Below are positions 9,001 to 16,973 of a stretch of DNA of 64,000 bases, in pieces. The DNA comes from GCA-2746605 sp963710615 (GTDB lineage Bacteria; Bacteroidota; Ignavibacteria; Ignavibacteriales; Melioribacteraceae). A model generated the notes under the pieces. It searched no databases. It was not told the DNA's origin and was given only the letters and a program-made list of their open reading frames with translations. The position numbers were made by a program, and so were the translations under genes. Each line of letters opens with the position of its first letter. Positions within the stretch are counted from its first letter, which is position 1. The DNA lies in the NCBI GenBank assembly GCA_963710615.1, contig CAVQBF010000001.1, positions 62,001 through 126,000 of the forward strand, written 5' to 3'.

Positions 9001-9479
9001 TGCAGCAGAAAGAAATGAAAATTGCTGATTTAAGATCGAATGAAACACAGTTGCAAGAATTTAATGCTAAACAATCAGAAGAAATAAATATTCTCAAAAC
9101 AGAAAAAGAAGAACTAGACGGAGAATTAAGCACACTAAGAAATGAGTCAGAAGAATATTACAGAGAAATAGAACAACTAAAATATGATCTTTTAGAAAGG
9201 ACGAAATCAGAACAATATCTCAAGTCTGAAATAGCTGAAAAATCTGACGAGATTGCTAGTCTTACATCTGATTTGGATGAATCTACTGCTAGAATATCTG
9301 AGTTAAAAGAGAGTATTAACAATATAGAATCAGAGAATGAGCAGTTAAAAAATAATAGTAACAAATTAAACGAATCAATAGAAAACAAAAATAATGAAAT
9401 TGTTGAACTTCGCAGTAATATAGAAGCTAAGGAGGTTACAATCACACAACTTACACGAGGAAATAAATTCCTCGAGTAA
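6024..9479 (+). CDS. Cyclic-nucleotide-binding-like domain plus giant coiled coil (5' part of a split gene)
   Basis: Residues ~15-125 form a cNMP-binding-like beta-roll (LDEGEILFKNGDPSESIYLV, then FLPNDFFGQEEFFEGSNRKE). The phosphate-binding cassette is imperfect: ETALA stands where R-T/S-A is normal, so nucleotide binding is uncertain. The remaining ~1,000 residues are almost pure Glu/Lys/Asn/Leu heptads, a very long coiled coil. There is no signal peptide or TM helix, so the protein is cytoplasmic. The frame stops at 9479, but the +1 frame is open from 9424 and continues the same kind of coiled coil into the 9493-12036 ORF. I read the two as one ~2,000-residue protein split by a frame change within 9424-9479. 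Upstream: AGAGGA ribosome binding site and a sigma-54-like element. Confidence 0.85.
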   Translation: MHNQFNLALKDNYLFKNTNISKLTLEDLDFKLIALDEGEILFKNGDPSESIYLVIEGEVNLLRKRSFSKTTTRVFLPNDFFGQEEFFEGSNRKETALALKDTKLAELTREDLDKLVIQYNNVYTNLKESLTDVDDEVVQKLENLLQEARDKDSGKQTKASIFNLGDQSDENLKSFNESKKNEKIVAELNEKISRYHDLIKQKEEKITSLYNRLEDYQNTHKQLTNLMDNQNEQLARLLEVENNYKSQVAQYSNQIKELEEKINNSGQQLPELNEIIAVKDEELRQLREELQSKSYNQNEYENLANQFESEINNYKQEIEQLKNLQNENTNSDSDELQKLNTEIYELRNIDKKYKDLLEKFENSEKEVSNLKQQIEGLLNKTALLNDKEKELAKINNDFKASEKEIEELKTKLKDLENANSRYEELINDNKRLNEELLNKFNSNEEELRKLRNINTKQTEEIEKVDYYKDKIAVIEKEKGIVINNLNKRLDELEFKNKSYNEDKSIKEDKIVEYKKEIENLVADNKKLQEADKYKNEIIGDQSYKLAQLENIKTKYSDLDVKFNNTVETFKDQIAQLNQKNESTEKYVKKLENINYEIKAQVELEKDKVAKLIQNEEELKKSEQYKNEVINKQKDRIDELKAKEIYLKEADAKRQGLLNRQIERINELERIEETNNIKISQLFEESNKLQVINQELHTQNTKIGTELKDQLEKENKLRDELEISKTQLSELFKSREELLVNEKNLKSSIEKKNEIIENQSNYIREVEEEKKKLVEVAEEKNEIIIKQSHRITEGDHKIAELNIQINEQKEREEDLINSNKFLSEKVEETEENWSKVSERNVELENAVNEKESVIAVKVSENEDLKSLIEEYKQKIINLTNTIDQQNNKLSNSENEKSELQVKISEKDDKIENLEDEIGKLNIKTEDLLVLNNELSGTAEEFKTDNEKLKENVKELNHSFEEKVELLSFKERELSEKSNRISALEKEFAEINDLLQQKEMKIADLRSNETQLQEFNAKQSEEINILKTEKEELDGELSTLRNESEEYYREIEQLKYDLLERTKSEQYLKSEIAEKSDEIASLTSDLDESTARISELKESINNIESENEQLKNNSNKLNESIENKNNEIVELRSNIEAKEVTITQLTRGNKFLE

Positions 9480-9492
9480 GAGTATTGAAAAT

Positions 9493-12036
9493 ATGAATCA
9501 AGTTCTAGATGAGAAAGAGCAACATATTGCGGATTTAGAGAGCAATCTACAGAATAAAAATAATGAGACCCAAGGCCTTATTAAGTCCATTCTAGACAAA
9601 GAAAGTGAAATTAATTCACAAAAAACAGAGCTTGAGAATAAAGAGAATTATATTAGCGAATTAGATTCTCAGTTGTCGGTAAAATCAGAAGAAATAGATA
9701 AACTCAACGAAAAATTAACTGATAGAGAAAATAAAATAAATGAACTAAATAGAGTTTTTGAAAATGAGAAAGCTGATAACGAAAATACTAATCAACAATT
9801 AAATCTTCTAGCTGGAGAGAAAGATAGCCTTTTAAATCAATTAGCAGAAAAAGAAAACCAGATTTCAGAACAAAAAGAAAAGTTGGCTAAAATTGATGAA
9901 TTAATTGAAGAAAATGAAGCTCTAGAAAAAATAAAGAATGAGTTAAAAAACGAAATTCATCATCTTTCTAATTTTAAGGAAGAGAAAAAGCGTTTGGTAG
10001 AGGCAAATGAACATCTAGTTGAAAAGATTTCTTCATTAGAAGAGAAAAATCTACAGTCAGAAATAGCTGAAAAAGAGAGTAAAGAAATCATTAATCAGTT
10101 AAGCGAAGAGATAAATGAAATCAAAAGCAATCAAGCCCAAAACCTTGAGCTAATTGATCAAAAGGAAAATGAGTTGGCAAAGATTAAAAACGAGTTAAGT
10201 GAAGTCACGCTTGAAAGAGATGAAGCACTAAAAAATCAAAGCGTACTTAATGAAAGACTTGAAGAATTAGATTCAAATTTCAATCAAATTGAAGATTTCC
10301 AAGCTTCCTTAAATAAAGTGATTGAAGAGAAGCAACAAAAAGAAGAAAATATTATTCTTTTAACCCAGGAATTAGATGAACTAAAAGGCAAATTTGAAAC
10401 AAATATTGTTCTTTTAACAGAAAAGGATGAGTCGGTTACTCAATTGAAAAACCTCATTGAAAAATTAGAAGTTCAAAAATCGGAGGCCTTAGCAAATAAC
10501 AACACACTAGCACTAAAAATTGAAGAACTAGAAACGAAACTGAATAATCTTGATCAAATAAGTTATGATTTTGAAGAAACCTCTCAAGAGAAAAAGGGGA
10601 ATGAAGAGAAATTACAATTACTCTCAGAAGAAGTAGATGAGCTTTCAAATAAATTGAAATGGTATGAAGAAACAGTTAATGAGAAAGATGATACAATAAA
10701 TGAGCTACTATTAAAGTTAAATAATTTGGAACTTTCAGAAAATGAATCAATCAGCACTTTAGATGTAGAGAAAATTGAAGCTTTAGAGGTTGAGCTCACT
10801 GAGTTAAGGGAATCGAAAATTCAATTGGAAAATCTAATTTCTGAACAATCTCAAAAACTGCAGGATTATTCTAATAGAATTGAAGATATAAAAGAAACAG
10901 AAGGTCCCTCTGATGAAGTGGTTGCTCAATATGAAGAAAGAATATCCTCGCTGGAAGAAGAGATAAAGAATCTAAAGGAATCTCGTGGAGATATTAGTTC
11001 TGTAATTGAAGAGAAGAATGCAATAATTGAAGAACAAGGAAGAAGGTTATCACAAGTCAAGCTTGAAAAAACCGATAAAGAGATTGAATTTATTAAAGTT
11101 AAAGAACAGCTTGAGGATTATAGAAATGAAATAGAAAAATTAAATAGCTCTAAAAACAATTATATTCTTGAAGCAAATCGCAGTTTAGAGGAACTGGAGA
11201 AACAAAGTAAAAAATTTAACGATCTTAAAAATACGTTAGAAGAGAAAACCGCGCGAGAAGAAGAACTCAACAACACAGTAGAAGCACAATTAGAAAAAAT
11301 TGCCGATTTACAAATCTTAGTTGAAGATCTTAAAAAAGATAGATTCTCTAAAGAGTTTGATCCAAGTGAGTCATTCGCTAATAATATGAATGATGCTGAA
11401 TTAACTGAAAGTGATAATGAAAATAGCTCGGAAAACAATTTTATGGGGAATGCTACAGATGAAAATTTTGAAGATAAATTAAATTTTGAATCTGACGAAT
11501 TGAATTTGTCACTTAATTCTTTAGAAGTTAAAGATGAAGCTCCAACTGATCCAGTAGGTGAAAATAGTTTCTTTGAAAATCCTTCGGAAAATGAAGAAGA
11601 AATAATACTGAAAGGCCCTTCTGAGCAAGATAATAATCTTGAATTTGGAAAAGAAAAAGAAGAATATATTAATGACACAAATATGCCCAAATCAGATACT
11701 TTTGCTCATCTTTTATATGGAGAAGTAAGCGTTGTTTCTGTAAGTATTGCTAGAGCAACAATGCATATTGCTTCGGAATTCAAAGACTACTTAAATAAGC
11801 TCATTGAAGGCAATAACACTAAAATAGTAATTGATTTAAGCGAATGTGAATTTGTTGATTCAACCGTCTTGGGCGTGCTTGTAAGTTCTCTTAAAAAGGC
11901 TATGGGCAACAATGGAGACGTGAGAATAGTTTGGGGTGATAATACAGAATCTTCTATGTTTTATATTACAAGAATGGATAAAGTATTTAAATTATTTGAT
12001 AATCTACAAGATGCTGTTCAAAGCTACCTGGATTAA
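9493..12036 (+). CDS. Coiled coil plus C-terminal STAS (anti-anti-sigma-like) domain (3' part of a split gene)
   Basis: About 640 residues of continuous coiled coil are followed by an acidic Ser/Asn/Glu-rich linker (~640-735) and a STAS domain (~740-845). The STAS core strand-helix KIVIDLSECEFVDSTVLGVL has the Asp-Ser pair whose Ser is phosphorylated by switch kinases in SpoIIAA/RsbV-type proteins. The ATG at 9493 has only a weak AAGAG upstream, and the frame is open back to 9424, so this is best seen as the C-terminal half of the 6024 gene. STAS proteins are dephosphorylated by SpoIIE-type PP2C phosphatases, and one is encoded at 15311-16450. A hairpin terminator follows at 12065. A truly separate coiled-coil/STAS partner is the alternative. 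Confidence 0.82.
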   Translation: MNQVLDEKEQHIADLESNLQNKNNETQGLIKSILDKESEINSQKTELENKENYISELDSQLSVKSEEIDKLNEKLTDRENKINELNRVFENEKADNENTNQQLNLLAGEKDSLLNQLAEKENQISEQKEKLAKIDELIEENEALEKIKNELKNEIHHLSNFKEEKKRLVEANEHLVEKISSLEEKNLQSEIAEKESKEIINQLSEEINEIKSNQAQNLELIDQKENELAKIKNELSEVTLERDEALKNQSVLNERLEELDSNFNQIEDFQASLNKVIEEKQQKEENIILLTQELDELKGKFETNIVLLTEKDESVTQLKNLIEKLEVQKSEALANNNTLALKIEELETKLNNLDQISYDFEETSQEKKGNEEKLQLLSEEVDELSNKLKWYEETVNEKDDTINELLLKLNNLELSENESISTLDVEKIEALEVELTELRESKIQLENLISEQSQKLQDYSNRIEDIKETEGPSDEVVAQYEERISSLEEEIKNLKESRGDISSVIEEKNAIIEEQGRRLSQVKLEKTDKEIEFIKVKEQLEDYRNEIEKLNSSKNNYILEANRSLEELEKQSKKFNDLKNTLEEKTAREEELNNTVEAQLEKIADLQILVEDLKKDRFSKEFDPSESFANNMNDAELTESDNENSSENNFMGNATDENFEDKLNFESDELNLSLNSLEVKDEAPTDPVGENSFFENPSENEEEIILKGPSEQDNNLEFGKEKEEYINDTNMPKSDTFAHLLYGEVSVVSVSIARATMHIASEFKDYLNKLIEGNNTKIVIDLSECEFVDSTVLGVLVSSLKKAMGNNGDVRIVWGDNTESSMFYITRMDKVFKLFDNLQDAVQSYLD

Positions 12037-12345
12037 TTTACTGAAAAATAACTGATTAAAATCTAATCCCCGCTGTTTGTATTGTGGGGATTTTTTATAT
12101 AATAGATCAGATTAAAAACGATAATATTGCAAATGCAAAATGGGAATAATTTCAGTTCAACACAGCCCCATATTTTTCTTAAATTCAAGAAAAATGCAGC
12201 AAAACTTAACACTTTTATGATCTTTTAGTTGACTTAAGCTAAGTTTTCTTAGTAATTCCACTTAATTTATATTTTTTTTTGTCGATTGTATAAAACTAAT
12301 ACATTTAGAGTGTATTAATATGATAAATCTTAGAATAATAATCGA
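12037..12345. other. Intergenic region with terminator, upstream of the histidine kinase
   Basis: 309 bp without an ORF. It holds the terminator at 12065-12097 and an AT-rich stretch with long T runs (near 12271) likely to contain the promoter of the 12346 gene. No Shine-Dalgarno site is evident before the ATG at 12346. Confidence 0.5.
12065..12097 (+). terminator. Rho-independent terminator after the STAS gene
   Basis: AATCCCC (12065-12071) pairs with GGGGATT (12086-12092), and the stem runs into a T tract (TTTTTT from 12091). It lies 28 nt after the stop at 12036. Confidence 0.8.
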
Positions 12346-13884
12346 ATGAAAAATGTGGCAAAAAAAATATTAGTTAATCTACACAGGTTAGCTAAATCTG
12401 ATTTAACATGCTTAATAAAGTTTGATCAAAAAAGTTTTGAGCTGATCGATTATGTCTCAAGCGATAACTTAGTGCTTGATTTTAATAGTATAGTTAAGGA
12501 ATTAGATAAATTAGATTTTGTCAACTTAAGGAATATCATTCAGTCCAAATACAATTTCTCCTCTTTTTTTGCAAATAGTTTCAGCTTAGTTAATAGTCAA
12601 TACTTTGTTTTATCAGCTTTTATAAAAGAACAAAATTCTTCAGAAAATATTGAAGTAATTCATTCAGAATTAACTGAATCTATAGAAGAAACTCTTGTTC
12701 AAAATAAAGAAAACAGCAATAATATAGTTGTAAATCCAAATCATTTCCATTTACTTGCTGAAGCATCAAGTGAGTTTATTTTTACTCTTGACGAAGAGGG
12801 CAATTTTACTTTTATAAATAAATACGGCTATAAAACACTCAAATATAACACTGATGAAATAATTGGAAAACATTTTTTCGAATTAATTACTGACGAATTT
12901 AAGTCCAAAGTTGCTGAGGTATTTCAAAAAATAATTAAGGAAAAGAAGCAGATAAAATTTGATGTAGAAATAATTCCCAAGGTTAGCGTTGAAATACTTT
13001 TCAATATCAGACTGACTCCAATACTAAAAGATGGTGAAATGGTTCAATTATTAGGAGTTGCATCAAATATTAGTGAACAGGAAATAGAAAAGAAAAGAAA
13101 CACCAATTTAATTGCTAAGCTGAAAGAAGCTAATAGAATCAATTCAATTGAAAGGGATAGAGCAAAACAGCAAATTAGTATTTTAAGTGAATTGAATAAT
13201 TTGAAGAATGAATTTATTTCAAATGTTTCTCATGAATTAAGAACTCCGTTAGCGTCGATTATTGGATTTTCCGAAACAATTGTCGATGATAAGAACTTAA
13301 CAGCAGAAAAAGCTAGAGAATTTACTGACGTAATATTAACTGAAAGTAAGCGTCTTGCAAAACTAATCAACGATGTACTTGATTTTTCTGAGTTAGAAAA
13401 CGAAAAGCGGCAGCTTGAAAAAAATTCGGTAAATATAATTGAGATTCTTCAAGAGAGTAAAGATAATATTTCTAAAGACTGCTTTGAAAAAGGTATAACC
13501 TTAACCAGTAATTTACCTGAATCGGAAATAATAATATTTGCCGATAAAAATAGAATAGCAAAAGCGATGAGCTATTTGCTTTCGAACGCATTAAAATTTA
13601 CTGCTGACAATGGCAGAATAACTGTTAGAGCACAAGAGTTTTTAAAGGAAGTAGAAATTATAATTACCGATACCGGGGTTGGAATTCCGGAACAGAAATT
13701 ACCTCTTTTGTTTGATAAGTTCAGCAAGGTTAAAAGAGCCGGCAATAATTTACCGGGGGCTGGATTTGGATTAGTAACAGTCAAACAAATAATAGATTTA
13801 CATAAAGGACTCATAAGGGTAAAAAGTGAGGTCGATAAAGGAACAAGTTTCATTATCAGACTTCCTAAGTATAGTTTTAACTAA
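12346..13884 (+). CDS. Cytoplasmic PAS-domain sensor histidine kinase
   Basis: The N-terminal ~130 residues have no recognised fold. A PAS domain follows at ~133-245 (FIFTLDEEGNFTFINKYGY ... IIGKHFFELI). Then come a short coiled coil, a HisKA domain with His near 296 (NVSHELRTPLASIIGF) and an HATPase domain: N box LLSNALKF, G1 DTGVGI, F box FDKF, G2 GAGFGL. No TM helix is present, so the signal is internal. It starts after its own promoter region and ends 6-15 nt before the NtrC-type response regulator, with the receiver-PP2C gene next. It should phosphorylate one or both receivers. The stimulus is unknown. The neighbouring cNMP-coiled-coil-STAS protein may belong to the same circuit (inference). 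Confidence 0.92.
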   Translation: MKNVAKKILVNLHRLAKSDLTCLIKFDQKSFELIDYVSSDNLVLDFNSIVKELDKLDFVNLRNIIQSKYNFSSFFANSFSLVNSQYFVLSAFIKEQNSSENIEVIHSELTESIEETLVQNKENSNNIVVNPNHFHLLAEASSEFIFTLDEEGNFTFINKYGYKTLKYNTDEIIGKHFFELITDEFKSKVAEVFQKIIKEKKQIKFDVEIIPKVSVEILFNIRLTPILKDGEMVQLLGVASNISEQEIEKKRNTNLIAKLKEANRINSIERDRAKQQISILSELNNLKNEFISNVSHELRTPLASIIGFSETIVDDKNLTAEKAREFTDVILTESKRLAKLINDVLDFSELENEKRQLEKNSVNIIEILQESKDNISKDCFEKGITLTSNLPESEIIIFADKNRIAKAMSYLLSNALKFTADNGRITVRAQEFLKEVEIIITDTGVGIPEQKLPLLFDKFSKVKRAGNNLPGAGFGLVTVKQIIDLHKGLIRVKSEVDKGTSFIIRLPKYSFN

Positions 13885-13899
13885 TATAGGGTGATCAAA

Positions 13900-15282
13900 T
13901 TGGAGAAGACAATTTTTATCGTTGATGACGAACCGGCAATTTTGAAGCTTATTACTCATTGGGTTAAAAGCGAATGGGAATATAATGTTCGCACATTTAC
14001 AAACGGCACCGAACTTTTAGAAAATATTTATGAAAATCCAGACCTAATATTGCTAGATATTATGCTGCCCGATATAAGCGGAACTGATCTCTTAAAGCAA
14101 ATAAAGCGTATGAATAAACATTTACCCATTATTATGCTTTCGGCACAAGGAAATATTGATGTGGCCTTGGAATGTATTCGAAATGGAGCATTTGATTACT
14201 TTCCAAAACCGGTTGATAAAAACAGATTGAAACCTGCAATTCAAAACGCAATTAAAAATTATGATTTGCAAAGAAGAGTTGATGAGCTAAATACTGATTT
14301 GCAACACGAGTATAGTTTTGATAACATTGTTTCAGCCGATAAGAAGATGCAAGATGTATTTAAGATGGTAACGAAGGTTTTAAATAATGATATAACTGTA
14401 TTAATTAACGGTGAAAGTGGAACCGGAAAGGAATTAATCGCTCGTGCAGTTCATTATAATGGTACAAGAAAGAGTGAACCGTTTGTTGTTGTAAATTCGG
14501 CTTCAATACCAAGAGAGTTATTGGAAAGCGAATTATTCGGTCATGAAAGAGGTTCGTTTACAGGTGCTCACCAACGTAAAATTGGTAAATTTGAACTTGC
14601 CAATGGAGGCACGATATTCCTCGATGAAATCGGTGATATGGAAATGTCTCTTCAAGCAAAGATCCTTCGAGTTATTCAGCAGAAAGAATTTGAACGTGTC
14701 GGCGGCAACGAAAGTATTAAAACTGATGTAAGAATAATATCAGCGACAAATGTAAATCTTAAAGAAGCTGTTGCTAATAGAGAATTTAGAGAAGATTTAT
14801 ATTATCGACTAAGCTCATTTCCAATTCAAATACCGGCACTTAGAGAAAGAAGGGGTGATATAGTAATACTTACAAATCACTTTTTAGCTGAGTTTAATAA
14901 AAAGATGGGTAAAGAAATTAACCATATAACAAAAGCAGCATTAAAAATGCTTTACGATTACGATTGGCCCGGTAATGTTAGAGAACTTGAAAACACAATA
15001 GAAAGATGCATGATACTTACTGAGGAAGATAAAATTGATATTGAAGTACTTCCGCCACAAATATTGTCGAGTGAAGGTGGTACAAGTTTGGAATCAATTG
15101 GACAAATTTTTACAGAAAGTGCACCAATAATTCCATTCGAAAAATTAAAAGCCGAAGCAATTAAACATGCACTGAAAGTTACAAACGGTAATATTGTTGA
15201 TGCTTCAAAAAAATTAAATGTTGGTAGAGCAACCCTTTATAGATTGATGGAAAAGTATGACATTAAATCTCGTCGGAATTAA
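13900..15282 (+). CDS. NtrC-family sigma-54 response regulator
   Basis: Domain order: receiver (acidic VDDEP, phospho-Asp in LLDIMLPD near residue 53, KP switch in FPKPV), AAA+ domain, and Fis-type HTH at the C-terminus (IVDASKKLNVGRATLYRLM). AAA+ motifs are Walker A GESGTGKE, sigma-54 loop GSFTGA (a Ser variant of GAFTGA) and Walker B IFLDEIGD. I prefer TTG at 13900 because GGTGATC, a strong anti-SD match, ends just 3 nt before it. The GTG at 13891 lies inside that site. The gene follows the histidine kinase directly, so it is its likely cognate regulator, activating sigma-54 promoters when phosphorylated. Candidate -24/-12 sites occur at 5155 and 5908. Confidence 0.93.
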   Translation: MEKTIFIVDDEPAILKLITHWVKSEWEYNVRTFTNGTELLENIYENPDLILLDIMLPDISGTDLLKQIKRMNKHLPIIMLSAQGNIDVALECIRNGAFDYFPKPVDKNRLKPAIQNAIKNYDLQRRVDELNTDLQHEYSFDNIVSADKKMQDVFKMVTKVLNNDITVLINGESGTGKELIARAVHYNGTRKSEPFVVVNSASIPRELLESELFGHERGSFTGAHQRKIGKFELANGGTIFLDEIGDMEMSLQAKILRVIQQKEFERVGGNESIKTDVRIISATNVNLKEAVANREFREDLYYRLSSFPIQIPALRERRGDIVILTNHFLAEFNKKMGKEINHITKAALKMLYDYDWPGNVRELENTIERCMILTEEDKIDIEVLPPQILSSEGGTSLESIGQIFTESAPIIPFEKLKAEAIKHALKVTNGNIVDASKKLNVGRATLYRLMEKYDIKSRRN

Positions 15283-15310
15283 TTCGATTATAAAATAAAG
15301 AGGAATATTT

Positions 15311-16450
15311 GTGAGTACTGCTGAAAATAATGATTATAAAATCCTTCTTGTTGAAGATGAAGAGTCTGTTGCTAAGTTAATGCTTTATAATTTTAAGAAA
15401 GCTGGCTACCAAACAGAGTGGGCTGAAAATGGATTGGAAGGATATCTGCTCGCCAAATCTTTTAATCCGGATATTATTGTAAGTGATATTATGATGCCTG
15501 AAGTTGACGGTTATGAATTTAGAAAAAAACTTCTAGAAGATCCCAAATTAAAATTAGTTCCTTTTATTTTTCTATCAGCAAAAGGTGATGAAGAAGATAT
15601 CTTAGAAGGCTACGATCTTAACATTGAAGACTATATTGTAAAAACGTCCGGGTCTAAAATCATACTTGCAAAAATTTCCGCACTACTTAAGTCATCAAAG
15701 AAAGAAAGGGATAAAGCAGTAAACGAAGTTCATGAAGCTGCAAACTCAATGGGAGCTAAGGTTGTTCCGGACGAAACTCCAAATTTTGAGGGATTTACTA
15801 TTAAGCATTGGCATATGCCATATCAAAATGTCCCTGGAGGCGATTTTATTGATTACTTTCAGGTTGATGACGATAGGCTTGTTGTCGTGCTCGGCGATAT
15901 TATGGGCAAGAAATGGGGCGCATGGTATTTTGCTGTTGCTTATGCGGGATATGTGCGGAGTGCAATTAGAATGGTATTAGATTCAGATCACGAACTCTCA
16001 CCAGCCGCCATACTTAACAAAGTTAATAATGCAATTTATAAGGATGAACGAATTTCGGATGTGTTTATAACATTGTCAGTTGTTTGTCTAAACAAGAAAA
16101 CTGACATAATTAGTTACGCTGGAGCTGGAGATCTGCCAATAATTCACAAATCGGATTCTGTAAAAAGCGTTAAGTCGAATGGTATTCTTATTGGATTTAA
16201 AGAAACTGGCAATTATGAAAACTGCGAAATTAAATTAAGCAAAGGAGAATCTGTTTATTTAATAACTGACGGAATTCCAGAAACAAGATGTACAAATGGG
16301 GAGTTTTTTGGCGAAGATAGATTAAAGGATATAATTGAAAAACTTTCCTCGACTGATGATCCATTAGAGAAAATTGTTTCTGAATTTACAGAAGCAACCG
16401 ATAATAAGTTTGAAGATGATATAAGTATTATTGCAGTAAGAGCTGCATAG
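15311..16450 (+). CDS. Response regulator with PP2C/SpoIIE-type phosphatase output
   Basis: The receiver domain (1-125) has VEDEE, phospho-Asp in VSDIMMPE near residue 59, LSAKG, and Lys in IVKT, where Thr replaces the usual Pro. The effector (~150-378) is a PPM phosphatase of SpoIIE/RsbU type: GGDFIDYF, VVLGDIMG, YAGAGDLP, LITDGIPE and the terminal DDISIIAV metal-binding motifs. The GTG start has AGAGGA about 8 nt upstream. It is 29 nt after the NtrC-type gene. Proteins of this type dephosphorylate STAS-domain antagonists in partner-switching systems, and the STAS protein at 9493-12036 is the obvious candidate substrate (inference from proximity). No RsbW/SpoIIAB-like kinase is visible in the window. 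Confidence 0.92.
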   Translation: MSTAENNDYKILLVEDEESVAKLMLYNFKKAGYQTEWAENGLEGYLLAKSFNPDIIVSDIMMPEVDGYEFRKKLLEDPKLKLVPFIFLSAKGDEEDILEGYDLNIEDYIVKTSGSKIILAKISALLKSSKKERDKAVNEVHEAANSMGAKVVPDETPNFEGFTIKHWHMPYQNVPGGDFIDYFQVDDDRLVVVLGDIMGKKWGAWYFAVAYAGYVRSAIRMVLDSDHELSPAAILNKVNNAIYKDERISDVFITLSVVCLNKKTDIISYAGAGDLPIIHKSDSVKSVKSNGILIGFKETGNYENCEIKLSKGESVYLITDGIPETRCTNGEFFGEDRLKDIIEKLSSTDDPLEKIVSEFTEATDNKFEDDISIIAVRAA

Positions 16451-16504
16451 ATTATATTATTTCTTAATTTAATTTCAAACTGTCTTACATACCAATTAAT
16501 TATC

Positions 16505-16536
16505 TTGACTTGTATGATGTAATAATTTTACGTTTG
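16505..16536 (+). promoter_or_regulatory. Possible Bacteroidota-type promoter
   Basis: TTG at 16505-16507 and TACGTTTG at 16529-16536 match the Bacteroidota TTG / TAnnTTTG housekeeping arrangement with a 21-nt spacer, 23 nt before the ATG at 16560. It is supported by pattern only. Confidence 0.4.
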
Positions 16537-16559
16537 TTTATATTAAACTAAGGTAAAAT

Positions 16560-16973
16560 ATGAAATCCTTCATTTTTGCTATATTGACCTCATTTATTTT
16601 TATAACATGCAGCGAAGGCACATCTCCAATTAATAATTCAGACATTTTATTTCGGCAGGTTCCAGGATGCGGCAATATTTTTTTACCTAAATCAGCGGGG
16701 GATTCCAGCTTTAGCTATAGTTTTGACAATACCCTAAAAATTAATTTAAGTTTACCGGCAAACTGTTGTCCAGACACAAATCGGTTCGACTATATTTATA
16801 CTATTAACGATGAAGAAATTAATTTTATTGCAATTGATACTGCCGCTCATCTTTGCAAATGCATTTGCCAATATACCATTGAGATTGAAATTATCGATTT
16901 AGATCAAGACAGCTATCAATTTATTTGTACATATTATGACAGTGTTTATTATAATGAAAGGGTCTTTAGATAA
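16560..16973 (+). CDS. Cysteine-rich putative lipoprotein, unknown function
   Basis: The N-terminal hydrophobic segment ends FITCSEG, a plausible lipobox with Cys at about residue 17. The mature part is short (~120 residues) and Cys-rich: CGNIF, the CC pair in NCCPDTN, CKCICQY, FICTYY. This suggests disulfides or metal binding. No family recognised. AAGG precedes the ATG and a TTG/TAnnTTTG promoter-like pair lies upstream, so it is probably monocistronic. It converges tail-to-tail with the DUF5777 gene with no gap. Confidence 0.65.
   Translation: MKSFIFAILTSFIFITCSEGTSPINNSDILFRQVPGCGNIFLPKSAGDSSFSYSFDNTLKINLSLPANCCPDTNRFDYIYTINDEEINFIAIDTAAHLCKCICQYTIEIEIIDLDQDSYQFICTYYDSVYYNERVFR

Noticed and set aside
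7052..11690. Several long - strand ORFs opposite the coiled-coil genes (for example 11160-11690, 176 codons)
   Set aside because: They are Ser/Leu/Phe-rich mirror images of Glu/Lys-rich codons on the other strand, without ribosome sites or recognisable domains. The + strand coding signal is continuous.
13891..13899. GTG at 13891 as the start of the NtrC-type regulator
   Set aside because: The bases GGTGATC that include it form a Shine-Dalgarno match positioned for the TTG at 13900.
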